A stretch of DNA of 64,000 nt from assembly GCF_029076695.1 (NCBI RefSeq), contig NZ_JARFIK010000002.1, forward strand, positions 248,001-312,000. The letters are read 5' to 3'. Below the pieces are notes generated by a model. It was not told where the DNA came from and ran no database searches. It saw only the letters and a program-made list of their open reading frames with translations. The translations under genes were made by a program, and so were the position numbers. This DNA is from Adlercreutzia equolifaciens (GTDB lineage Bacteria; Actinomycetota; Coriobacteriia; Coriobacteriales; Eggerthellaceae). Shown piece after piece: positions 11,296-18,418 of this stretch (its first letter is position 1; each line of letters starts with the position of its first letter).

Positions 11296-12430
11296 GGTCA
11301 TTCTTGCCGGTTCCCCCCGCGCCGCGGGGCGCAGTGCCGCTTTGGCCGATGCGCTGTTCAACGCTTGCATCGATGAATGCCCCGAAGACGGCGTGTCTAT
11401 TGTTTCGGTGGCCAGTACGCCCGTGGAGCCGTGCATGGGCTGCGATGCTTGCCGCGCCGTCTCCGAGGAGCCGCTGTTCACCTTTCAGGAGGGCGATCCG
11501 CTGCTTCCGGTAGAAACCGTGGTGGCCAGCGAGGCGCCGTTTCATCACTGCGTCATCGACGACGATATGGCCGAGGTGCGCAAGCACTTGGACGCCGCCG
11601 ACGAGCTCATCGTGGTGGCTCCGGTGTATTTCGCCAGTGTGCCGGCTCAGCTGAAGGCACTGCTCGATCGCCTGCAGCCCTACTTTTGGACGAACTTGCG
11701 CACTTATCCCAAGCGTCCCGCCGTGGTGCACGTGGTGGGGGAGGGCGGCGACCCTCATGGCTTCGAACCCATGATCGGCACCCTGCGCTCCGCGCTTTCC
11801 GTGGCCGGCTTCCGCATTGAGACCGTACTTGACTGGGTAGGCAAGATTGACGCCTCGGGCGAGATTTTGGCCGATGCCGAGGAATACGAGCTGGCCTGGG
11901 AAGAGGTGGACGACGAGGCTGCGGCCTGGGAAGGCGCCGAGGAGCGCGATGCGGCGTGGGAGGCCGACGATGCGGCGTGGCCTGCGAGGGACGCCGATGC
12001 CGTGTGGCCTGCAGGTAGCGATGGTGCTGCCGACGCCGAGGACGACTGGCCCGATGATTTTGCCGAGCCGTGGTCGGATGAGCATGCTGTCGATAGCGGG
12101 GCCGTCCGTGCCGCTGGAACAGCCGGCGCGCACCGTGCAGGAGGCGCTGCAGGCAGCGCCTCGGAGGGTCGGGCGACCCTTTCGCTTTCCGCTGCTCCGA
12201 AAGTTGCGGGGAAACCCTCGGATGCGTCAAACTCTCAGGGTGGGACGTCGAAGGGCAAGGACTCCAAGGCCAAACGGGCCGGCGCTGGTAGCAAGCGCGC
12301 CGCAGGGAAAGGCGACGCCTCTCAAGGGGGTCGCTCGTCGTCGCGCAAGCCTTCGGGTAAGAGCGGGGGCCCGGCTTACGGGCGCAAGAACACCAAGAAG
12401 AAGGGTAACGGCCGTGGTGGACGACGCTAG
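11288..12430 (+). CDS. NADPH-dependent FMN reductase/flavodoxin-fold protein with long disordered tail
   Basis: A 380-residue protein starting at ATG 11288 inside the tatD stop region. Residues 1-190 form a flavodoxin-like fold: AGSPRAAGRSA is the FMN phosphate loop, CMGCDACR follows, and APVYFASVPAQLKALLDR is the family hallmark of iron-sulfur-flavoprotein-like NADPH:FMN reductases. The remaining ~190 residues are low complexity: first acidic with repeated AAWE/DAAW units (about 195-270), then Ala/Ser/Gly-rich, and finally strongly basic and Lys/Arg/Gly-rich to the stop. Such a tail is not part of the reductase family. The C terminus overlaps the rsmA start by 17 bases. Its physiological electron acceptor is unknown. 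Confidence 0.82.
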   Translation: MHRVILAGSPRAAGRSAALADALFNACIDECPEDGVSIVSVASTPVEPCMGCDACRAVSEEPLFTFQEGDPLLPVETVVASEAPFHHCVIDDDMAEVRKHLDAADELIVVAPVYFASVPAQLKALLDRLQPYFWTNLRTYPKRPAVVHVVGEGGDPHGFEPMIGTLRSALSVAGFRIETVLDWVGKIDASGEILADAEEYELAWEEVDDEAAAWEGAEERDAAWEADDAAWPARDADAVWPAGSDGAADAEDDWPDDFAEPWSDEHAVDSGAVRAAGTAGAHRAGGAAGSASEGRATLSLSAAPKVAGKPSDASNSQGGTSKGKDSKAKRAGAGSKRAAGKGDASQGGRSSSRKPSGKSGGPAYGRKNTKKKGNGRGGRR

Positions 12431-13472
12431 GACGCCGTCAGTTGCCCCGTCGCCCGTCGCGTTTGCCGACGACGGGCGTCTGTCGCCCCTGTCCACACCG
12501 AGCGCCACGCGCGCGGTGCTGGAAGCTCACGGCATTGGCACCAAGTACACTCTCGGCCAGAACTTCCTGGTCAACGATGACGTGCTGAAAAAGATTGTCG
12601 CTTTGGCCGACGTGCAGCCGACTGATCACATTCTTGAAGTGGGGCCCGGCATTGGCACGCTGACCATTGCCCTGCTGAAGCACGCCGCTTCGGTGGTGTC
12701 CATCGAGCGCGATCCTGACTTACCCGCTGTGTTGGCTGACACCCTCTGGCCCTGGCGCGATAAATTCGCTCTTATTGAGAAAGACGCGCTGGATGTCACG
12801 GAGAGCGATATCGGTTCGGCCATGGCGCGAATCGGCGGAGGCTCCGAGTGCGCCGATGAAGCGACGTCGGCAGCGACGGGAGCCGCTTCGGGCGCTGTTT
12901 CGCCGAACAAGCTGGTGGCTAACTTGCCCTATGCCGTAGCCGCCACGGTGGTGCTCGACTACTTCCAGCAGTTTCCCGACGTGCAATCTGCCACGGTCAT
13001 GGTGCAGAAAGAAGTGGCCGATCGCATGGCCGCCGCCGTGGGCACGAAGAACTACGGCGCCTATACGGTGAAATTAGGGCTCTACGCGCGGCCTGCTGGG
13101 CGTTTCGCCGTGGGCCCGGGCAATTTCTTCCCGCCTCCGCGCGTCGACTCGGCGGTCATTCGCCTGGATCGGACGGTGCCGCTTGACGCTGCCGGCCACC
13201 CGGCCACGCCGCAGCTTATCGCCGCGGCCTGCCTTATGGCCGATGCTGCGTTTGCCAACCGCCGCAAAACGCTGGCCAACTCCTGCAAAACGTACTTCTC
13301 TGGTCGTGGAACGGTGAAGCTGGCTGGCCACTCGGTGGAGGCGTCAACGCTGGTAGCCCAGCTGCCGGCCATGTTCGAGCAGGCGGCCATCGACCCGAAG
13401 CGCCGCGGCGAAACCCTCGACCAGCAGGAGTTTCTGGCTCTGGGAGCAGCACTGCTCGACTGCATCGCGTAG
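12414..13472 (+). CDS. rsmA: 16S rRNA dimethyladenosine transferase RsmA/KsgA
   Basis: Dimethylates two adjacent adenines in the 3' hairpin of 16S rRNA using SAM. The SAM motif EVGPGIGTLT and the catalytic NLPY motif (ANLPYAVAA) are clear, as is YTLGQNFL near the N terminus. The product is about 352 residues, longer than the usual ~270-290, from a ~40-residue N-terminal extension and an Ala/Ser/Gly-rich insertion (GGGSECADEA onward) just before the catalytic motif. GTG 12414 is used because it follows a GGGT ribosome-binding site; a tandem GTG at 12417 is an alternative. Gene order metG-tatD-x-rsmA is a common bacterial arrangement. Confidence 0.93.
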   Translation: MVDDARTPSVAPSPVAFADDGRLSPLSTPSATRAVLEAHGIGTKYTLGQNFLVNDDVLKKIVALADVQPTDHILEVGPGIGTLTIALLKHAASVVSIERDPDLPAVLADTLWPWRDKFALIEKDALDVTESDIGSAMARIGGGSECADEATSAATGAASGAVSPNKLVANLPYAVAATVVLDYFQQFPDVQSATVMVQKEVADRMAAAVGTKNYGAYTVKLGLYARPAGRFAVGPGNFFPPPRVDSAVIRLDRTVPLDAAGHPATPQLIAAACLMADAAFANRRKTLANSCKTYFSGRGTVKLAGHSVEASTLVAQLPAMFEQAAIDPKRRGETLDQQEFLALGAALLDCIA

Positions 13473-13557
13473 CGGTAAAGCGGCGGCGCGCCGTTGTAGG
13501 GGAGCGGCGTGCGGCAGCACGCGATGCACCCCCGGGGATCTCTCCGCCGCGCCGCCG

Positions 13558-13760
13558 CGTCCCTTGCGTAGTCGCGGGAGAGGCCCGGAAGGTGGTGCGT
13601 CAGTGAGGGGCCCCGGAAGGTGGTGCGTCGGCGGGAGAGGTCCGAAAGGTATCGCGTCAGCGAAGGGGCCCCGAAGGTGTCGTATCGGCTGGAAATTTCT
13701 GGAAGATGCCGTGCCAGCGGAAAATGCCTGGAGGGTGCCGCGTATCCCAGAAAGGTCTTC
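13558..13760. repeat. Degenerate ~29-bp tandem repeat array
   Basis: Six to seven successive units of 28-30 bp share the core GGAAGGTGGTGCGTC with a following G-rich half. The two units at about 13586 and 13614 are almost identical; later units drift (AAAGGTATCGCGTC, AAGGTGTCGTATC, AAGATGCCGTGCC). There are no unique spacers, so this is not a CRISPR array. Confidence 0.7.
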
Positions 13761-13784
13761 AGGTAATGGGTGGGCTGTCGGTGG

Positions 13785-14040
13785 AGATGCTGCAAAAATT
13801 CGGTTTTGCATTTTTCGATGTCCCAAAGCGGAAAATCCGTTGCAAAGATTCGATTTTGCACCATCGGGGTGCTCGAGAAGAGCGTCAATTCTAGCAGGCT
13901 GTAGTGTTTTCCCAGGTGAAGCGAAAGCCAAGGCGCTTATCGCCCACAAAACGAGCTTTCTCGCGGTGAAAAATCGGCTTTTTGCAGCGGATTTTTCCTT
14001 CTGGAAGGCCCGAAAATACAAAATCGCACTTTTGCAGCAG
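13785..14040. repeat. Pair of ~74-bp inverted repeats
   Basis: The segment 13785-13862 and the reverse complement of 13967-14040 align along their whole length at roughly three quarters identity by eye. Shared blocks include TGCTGCAAAA, GATTTT/GGTTTT-GTA/GCATTTT, and AAAATCCGYTGCAAA. A 104-bp spacer separates the arms. They could be two opposite copies of a short dispersed repeat or one cruciform-forming element. Confidence 0.7.
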
Positions 14041-14095
14041 AAGGAGCGAAGGCTGGCGGTATGCTGCGGCGGGAGAGCCGGAGGGGCCCGCGCGA

Positions 14096-14283
14096 GTGGC
14101 CGAACGCCGCCGTGAAGGTTGTCGAAGCGGGCTGGTGAGGGCCGAGAGTCTCTGCGAAAGTGGTTGAGCGCCCTTCCATACGGGTGGTCGAGAGCCGCCG
14201 CCGAGTGGCTGGGCGCTCTTCATGAAAGTGGTCGATCGCTGCCTTGAGAGTGGTTGAGCACCCTGGCAAGAGTAGGTAAGGCG
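14096..14283. repeat. Degenerate ~22-bp tandem repeat array
   Basis: About eight units of 21-24 bp begin with GTGGTYGAGCGCC-like sequence (for example GTGGTTGAGCGCCCTTCC, GTGGTCGAGAGCCGCC, GTGGTTGAGCACCCTGG). The array ends just before the GH5 promoter. The last unit is truncated to GTAGGTAAGG. Confidence 0.65.
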
Positions 14284-14288
14284 TTTTC

Positions 14289-14316
14289 TTGGGCTGGAGG
14301 CGCGCTGGTATACAAT
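14289..14316 (+). promoter_or_regulatory. Promoter for the GH5 gene
   Basis: TTGGGC (14289-14294) and TACAAT (14311-14316) with a 16-base spacer lie about 40 bases upstream of ATG 14355. The -10 is good and the -35 moderate. Confidence 0.5.
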
Positions 14317-14354
14317 GACAGCCTGCAAGTTGTGTGACAGGAAAGGGCGGCGGC

Positions 14355-15908
14355 ATGGGTGCAGGCAAGCACGGGGGATTGAGCGGATCGAACAAGAGCT
14401 CGCGGTTGATTGCCGCTGTAGTCGCGTTAGTGGTGTTGGTGGCTGCGGGCGTCGCGCTGGCGGTGACGGCCGACTCCTTGGGTACGCCCCAAGGCAGTGA
14501 TGCCCTGGTGGAGCAGGCGCCTACGGGTCTCGCTGAGATCGACCGCTCCTCCCAGGGCGGGCAGGACACCGCCCCGGCGTCGGATGCCGCGAACGCTCAG
14601 GAAGAGGAGCCGCTCCCGCCCAGCCCTTCAACGGCAGGCGCCCTGCATGTGGAAGGCGCCCAGCTAATGGATCAGAACAACCAGCCCATTCAGCTGCGCG
14701 GCGTGTCGACCCACGGGTTGGCGTGGTTTCCTCAGTTCGTCAACAAGGAGCTGTTCCAGGAGTTGCGCACCGACTGGGGGGCCAACGTGGTGCGTTTGGC
14801 GCTGTACCCGGCCGACGAGGGCGGTTATGCCACCGGTGGCGATCGGGCGAAGCTGGAGGAAACGCTGATCAAGGGCATCGAGTACGCCACGGCGGCTGAT
14901 TTGTACGTGGTGGTGGACTGGCACACCTTGAGCGACAAGAATCCCTGGTGGAATGCGGAAGATGCCAAGGCGCTGCTGGGACGCGTGGCGGAGCGCTTCG
15001 CCGATAACAACAATGTGCTCTACGAGATCTGCAACGAGCCCAACGGTGAGACCACCTGGTCGAACGTGAAAACCTACGCCAATGAGATCATCCCCGTCAT
15101 TCGCGCGGCGGCTCCCAACGCCGTTATTATCACGGGCACGCCGAACTGGAGCCAGGATGTGGCGGCCGCAGCGGCCGACCCTCTGGAGTTCGACAACGTC
15201 ATGTACTCGCTGCACTTCTACGCGGCCACCCATCAGAAGGATCTGCGCGATGCGCTGAAGAAGGCCGTGCAGGGCGGCTTACCCGTGTTCGTGACGGAGT
15301 TCGGTATCTGCGAGGCGTCGGGGGACGGCAAGATCGACTACGACTCGGCCGATGCCTGGGTGGAGCTTATGGACGACCTGGATGTCAGCTATATCTGCTG
15401 GAACCTGTCCAATAAGAAAGAAAGCGCGGCGCTGATCAGCTCAAGCTCGAAGAAGACCTCGGGCTTTACCGTAGAGGACCTGAGCAAGGAGGGCTTATGG
15501 CTGGTGCAAACGCTCCATGCCCCTGGATTCGATGAGGAAGCGCTGCGCCTGGCCACGGCACCGAGGAAGGACAACAAGGCCGGTTCGGCGATGATGGTGT
15601 TCTCCGAGGGCACCCTTCAGTGGACTGCCACGGTGTCCGAGCGCTGGGAAGAAGACGGCGAAACCTTCTTCCTGTACGATCTGACCGCCGATAACTACAG
15701 CGCGGCGCTCGAGGAGTGGACCGTGCGCATCCCCTTTAGCGGGCCGGTGACGGTCACGGATAACTGGAACTGCGAGGCCTCGGCCAAGGGCAACGTGCTG
15801 ACCTTGACCAACACCGACTACAACGGCGCGGTGGCCACGGGCGGTTCTATCGCCGACGTGGGCTTCATCGTGAAGGGCTCGTCCAGTCTGGCGGTCGTCG
15901 AGGACTAG
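14355..15908 (+). CDS. Secreted or membrane-anchored GH5-family endoglucanase-like protein
   Basis: A 517-residue protein with an N-terminal hydrophobic segment (about 17-39; signal anchor), a Ser/Pro/Glu-rich linker, then a glycoside hydrolase family 5 barrel. The barrel shows GVSTHGLAWFPQ, VVVDWHTLSD, the acid/base Glu228 in ICNEPNGE, YSLHFYAATH and the nucleophile Glu315 in FVTEFGIC. The last ~100 residues (starting near TLQWTATVSERW) form a beta-rich domain whose DNWNC and NTDYNGAVATGGS elements recall family 2 carbohydrate-binding modules. It probably cleaves beta-1,4-glucan outside the cell. ATG 14355 follows an AGGAAAG site; a GTG 21 bases upstream is less likely. Such an enzyme is unexpected beside anaerobic respiratory genes. 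Confidence 0.88.
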   Translation: MGAGKHGGLSGSNKSSRLIAAVVALVVLVAAGVALAVTADSLGTPQGSDALVEQAPTGLAEIDRSSQGGQDTAPASDAANAQEEEPLPPSPSTAGALHVEGAQLMDQNNQPIQLRGVSTHGLAWFPQFVNKELFQELRTDWGANVVRLALYPADEGGYATGGDRAKLEETLIKGIEYATAADLYVVVDWHTLSDKNPWWNAEDAKALLGRVAERFADNNNVLYEICNEPNGETTWSNVKTYANEIIPVIRAAAPNAVIITGTPNWSQDVAAAAADPLEFDNVMYSLHFYAATHQKDLRDALKKAVQGGLPVFVTEFGICEASGDGKIDYDSADAWVELMDDLDVSYICWNLSNKKESAALISSSSKKTSGFTVEDLSKEGLWLVQTLHAPGFDEEALRLATAPRKDNKAGSAMMVFSEGTLQWTATVSERWEEDGETFFLYDLTADNYSAALEEWTVRIPFSGPVTVTDNWNCEASAKGNVLTLTNTDYNGAVATGGSIADVGFIVKGSSSLAVVED

Positions 15909-16143
15909 CGGGGAGTTGGCCGTGGGCTGGCGGCCCCCGATTGCACCCCGCATCGGGTCGAAGCCGGTGCAGCCATCGGGCTGAAGCCGGGGTAGGGCGC
16001 AGGGGGCACCTCCCTGGGCGCGGCCGCGCTGCGGCCACCGCTGCTCGTTTCGTTTTGGTTAACCCGCTAATTGAGCGCGGCGGCTGCGGGCAATCGCGGT
16101 AACATGGACGCCAGCAATCAGCGTTCGCGAGGGAGAGGTGCCC

Positions 16144-17343
16144 ATGACCAAGATTCAGATGACCACGCCGTTGGTGGAGATGGACGGCGACGAAATGACC
16201 CGCATCATCTGGCAAATGATCAAAGACGATCTGATTTGTCCGTTTGTCGACCTGAAGACCGAATACTACGACTTGGGCCTGGAGAACCGCAACGCCACCG
16301 ACGACATGGTCACCATCGAGTCGGCCGAGGCCACCCAGCGTCTGGGCGTGGCCGTCAAGTGCGCTACTATTACGCCGAACGCCGCGCGTATGGACGAGTA
16401 CGACCTGAAGGAAATGTGGAAGAGCCCCAACGGCACCATCCGCGCCATGCTCGACGGCACCGTGTTCCGCACTCCCATTATCGTGAAGGGCATCGAGCCC
16501 TGCGTGCGCAACTGGGTCAAGCCCATCACCATCGCCCGTCACGCCTACGGTGATGTGTACAAGAACACCGAGATGCGCGTGCCCGGCCCGGGCAAAGTGG
16601 AGCTGGTGTACACCGGCGACGACGGCACCGAGATGCGCGAGCTGGTGTTCCAGTTCGAGGGCCCCGGCGTGGCCCAGGGCATGCACAACCTGGATGCCTC
16701 CATTGCTAGCTTCGCCACCAGCTGCTTCGAGTACGCCCTCGATCAGAAGCAGGACCTGTGGTTTGCCACGAAGGACACCATCTCCAAGAAGTACGACCAC
16801 CGCTTTAAGGACATCTTCCAGGAGATTTACGACGACCAGTACGCGGCCCGCTTCGAAGAGGCCGGCATCGAGTACTTCTACACGCTCATCGACGATGCCG
16901 TGGCTCGCGTGATGAAGGCCGACGGCGGCTTCATCTGGGCCTGCAAGAACTACGACGGCGACGTCATGAGCGACATGGTGTCGAGCGCCTTCGGTTCGCT
17001 GGCCATGATGACCTCGGTGCTGGTCAGCCCTGCCGGCGTCTACGAGTACGAGGCGGCTCACGGCACCGTGCAGCGTCACTACTACAAGCACCTGGAGGGC
17101 CAGGAGACGTCCACGAACTCCGTGGCCACCATCTTCGCCTGGACGGGCGCCCTGCGCAAGCGCGGCGAGCTGGACGGCCTGGACGACTTGGTCGATTTCG
17201 CGAATCGCCTGGAGCAGGCCACCCTCGACACCATCGAGGCCGGCGAGATGACGGGCGACCTGGCCCGCATCACCACGCTGGAAAACCCCACCACCTTGAG
17301 CACTGGCGACTTCATCAAGGCTATTGCCCGGCGCTTGAGCTAG
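16144..17343 (+). CDS. icd: NADP-dependent isocitrate dehydrogenase
   Basis: A 399-residue enzyme of the dimeric type II class (the kind also found in eukaryotes), converting isocitrate to 2-oxoglutarate with NADPH. Family motifs seen are [13 protein letters not shown], the substrate-binding SPNGTIR segment, NYDGDVMSD with the metal aspartates, and [11 protein letters not shown] for NADP binding. ATG 16144 follows GGGAGAGG; a GTG two codons earlier is an alternative. The gene stands alone and is closed by a strong terminator. In this lineage it likely supplies 2-oxoglutarate and NADPH for biosynthesis in an incomplete citric-acid cycle (inference). Confidence 0.95.
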   Translation: MTKIQMTTPLVEMDGDEMTRIIWQMIKDDLICPFVDLKTEYYDLGLENRNATDDMVTIESAEATQRLGVAVKCATITPNAARMDEYDLKEMWKSPNGTIRAMLDGTVFRTPIIVKGIEPCVRNWVKPITIARHAYGDVYKNTEMRVPGPGKVELVYTGDDGTEMRELVFQFEGPGVAQGMHNLDASIASFATSCFEYALDQKQDLWFATKDTISKKYDHRFKDIFQEIYDDQYAARFEEAGIEYFYTLIDDAVARVMKADGGFIWACKNYDGDVMSDMVSSAFGSLAMMTSVLVSPAGVYEYEAAHGTVQRHYYKHLEGQETSTNSVATIFAWTGALRKRGELDGLDDLVDFANRLEQATLDTIEAGEMTGDLARITTLENPTTLSTGDFIKAIARRLS

Positions 17344-17381
17344 GAAAACACCGAAAATAGGATTCTTCATCGGATGACGCA

Positions 17382-17418
17382 GCGACCTCTCTTTCCTAGG
17401 ATGGAGAGGTCGCTTTTT
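17382..17418 (+). terminator. Rho-independent terminator after icd
   Basis: GCGACCTCTC (17382-17391) pairs perfectly with GAGAGGTCGC (17404-17413), 12-base loop, then TTTTT. Confidence 0.92.
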
Positions 17419-17495
17419 GCGCCCGGCCGCGATGAGGGGGCCTTCTGAGGGAGGAAGGTTCGGTGGCTGCGGTGCTTTTCGAGAAAGGAACCGCT

Positions 17496-18167
17496 ATGGC
17501 ACGCATTGAATTGCCGTTGTACACGCCGCGCTATGTGCCCACGGGCAGCGAGCGCGCAATCATTGAAACCTCCAAAGGTCCCGTCACCGTGCAGCTGTGG
17601 GGCGAAGATGCTCCTGTTACCGTCGGCAATTTTGTGGAGCTGGCGGCCCGGGGCTTTTACGACAACTTGAAGTTTCATGCGCGCAAGGCGGATTCGGTGG
17701 TGGCCGGCGGCTGCCCGGTAACCCGTGCCATGGGGCCGGCCCAGGTGCTGGCCGCCGTGCAGGGCGTGATTCGCGGCATGCACCCGGGTACGGGCGACGC
17801 TCGCTACACCATTATCGACGAGTGGCAGACTAACCCGCGCAACCATCATGGGCGTGGAAACATCTGCATGGCCGTGAAGTCGGCGCCCAACTCGGGCAGC
17901 TGTCAGTTCTACTTCTCCCTGGCCGATCAGCCGGAGTTCGACGAGCAGGATACCGTGTTCGGCCAGGTAGTCGAAGGTGACGAGCTGCTGGACGCTCTGG
18001 CCATTGGCGACGCCATTGTGGGCATTCGCATCGAGGGTGCCGATGAAGAGGCGCTGGCCGAGGCTATCGCCCAGGAGACGCCGCGTCCCGAGACGCCCAA
18101 GGAGGTCATGGCCCGCCTGGAGCGCGAGCGTGCCGAGCGAGCGGCGGCGAAAGAGAACGCGCAGTAA
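17496..18167 (+). CDS. Cyclophilin-type peptidyl-prolyl cis-trans isomerase
   Basis: A 223-residue protein with no signal peptide, so probably cytosolic. The cyclophilin fold is indicated by VTVGNFVELAARGFYDNLKFH, NSGSCQFYFSLAD and DTVFGQVVEGDELLDAL. The catalytic segment normally reading FHRV...QGG is altered to FHARKADSVVAGG, so the usual arginine directly after FH is displaced by one position and the Gln is Ala. This could weaken isomerase activity. The C-terminal ~40 residues are a charged, probably helical tail. ATG 17496 follows an AAAGGA site. It is a single-gene unit ending at the hairpin at 18254. Confidence 0.88.
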   Translation: MARIELPLYTPRYVPTGSERAIIETSKGPVTVQLWGEDAPVTVGNFVELAARGFYDNLKFHARKADSVVAGGCPVTRAMGPAQVLAAVQGVIRGMHPGTGDARYTIIDEWQTNPRNHHGRGNICMAVKSAPNSGSCQFYFSLADQPEFDEQDTVFGQVVEGDELLDALAIGDAIVGIRIEGADEEALAEAIAQETPRPETPKEVMARLERERAERAAAKENAQ

Positions 18168-18253
18168 GGCGAGAGCCGTGATGAACGCTGAGGCGATGCG
18201 CGCCAAGGCGAAGCTGCTATAGCCGTAGAGGGGTCGAAGCGACCATCGGCATG

Positions 18254-18281
18254 AAAAAGGGAGCCCGACGGGCTCCCTTTT
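18254..18281 (+). terminator. Terminator (bidirectional)
   Basis: An A-run precedes GGGAGCCC (18259-18266), loop GAC, GGGCTCCC (18270-18277), then TTTT. The A and T flanks make it usable on both strands, between the cyclophilin gene and the convergent LuxR gene. Confidence 0.85.
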
Positions 18282-18418
18282 GGTGTCGGTATGCGGGAAG
18301 TCCTTCGAGCTGCGGAGACGCGCCTGGCCGTGATAGCCGGCCTAGCTCGGGGGATGCCTGGCTGCAGGCGTGGAACCGCGCTTAGCGGCAATGGGGCCGT
18401 CCAGCAGCGCGCAACAGT

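Larger units (their letters stand above)
13473..14354. other. 882-bp non-coding, repeat-rich island
   Basis: No convincing gene lies between rsmA and the GH5 gene. Open frames on both strands exist only because of GC bias, and they change frame across repeats. The island holds a ~29-bp degenerate tandem array, a 74-bp inverted repeat pair and a ~22-bp degenerate tandem array, each listed separately, and ends with a promoter-like sequence for the GH5 gene. Confidence 0.7.

Noticed and set aside
13558-13760. Possible CRISPR array
   Set aside because: The ~29-bp units are directly adjacent and degenerate; there are no unique spacers and no cas genes nearby.
13564-14115. A 183-residue open frame in the repeat island
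   Set aside because: It is translated repeat sequence (Gly/Arg-rich) without a ribosome-binding site, crossing three unrelated repeat types.
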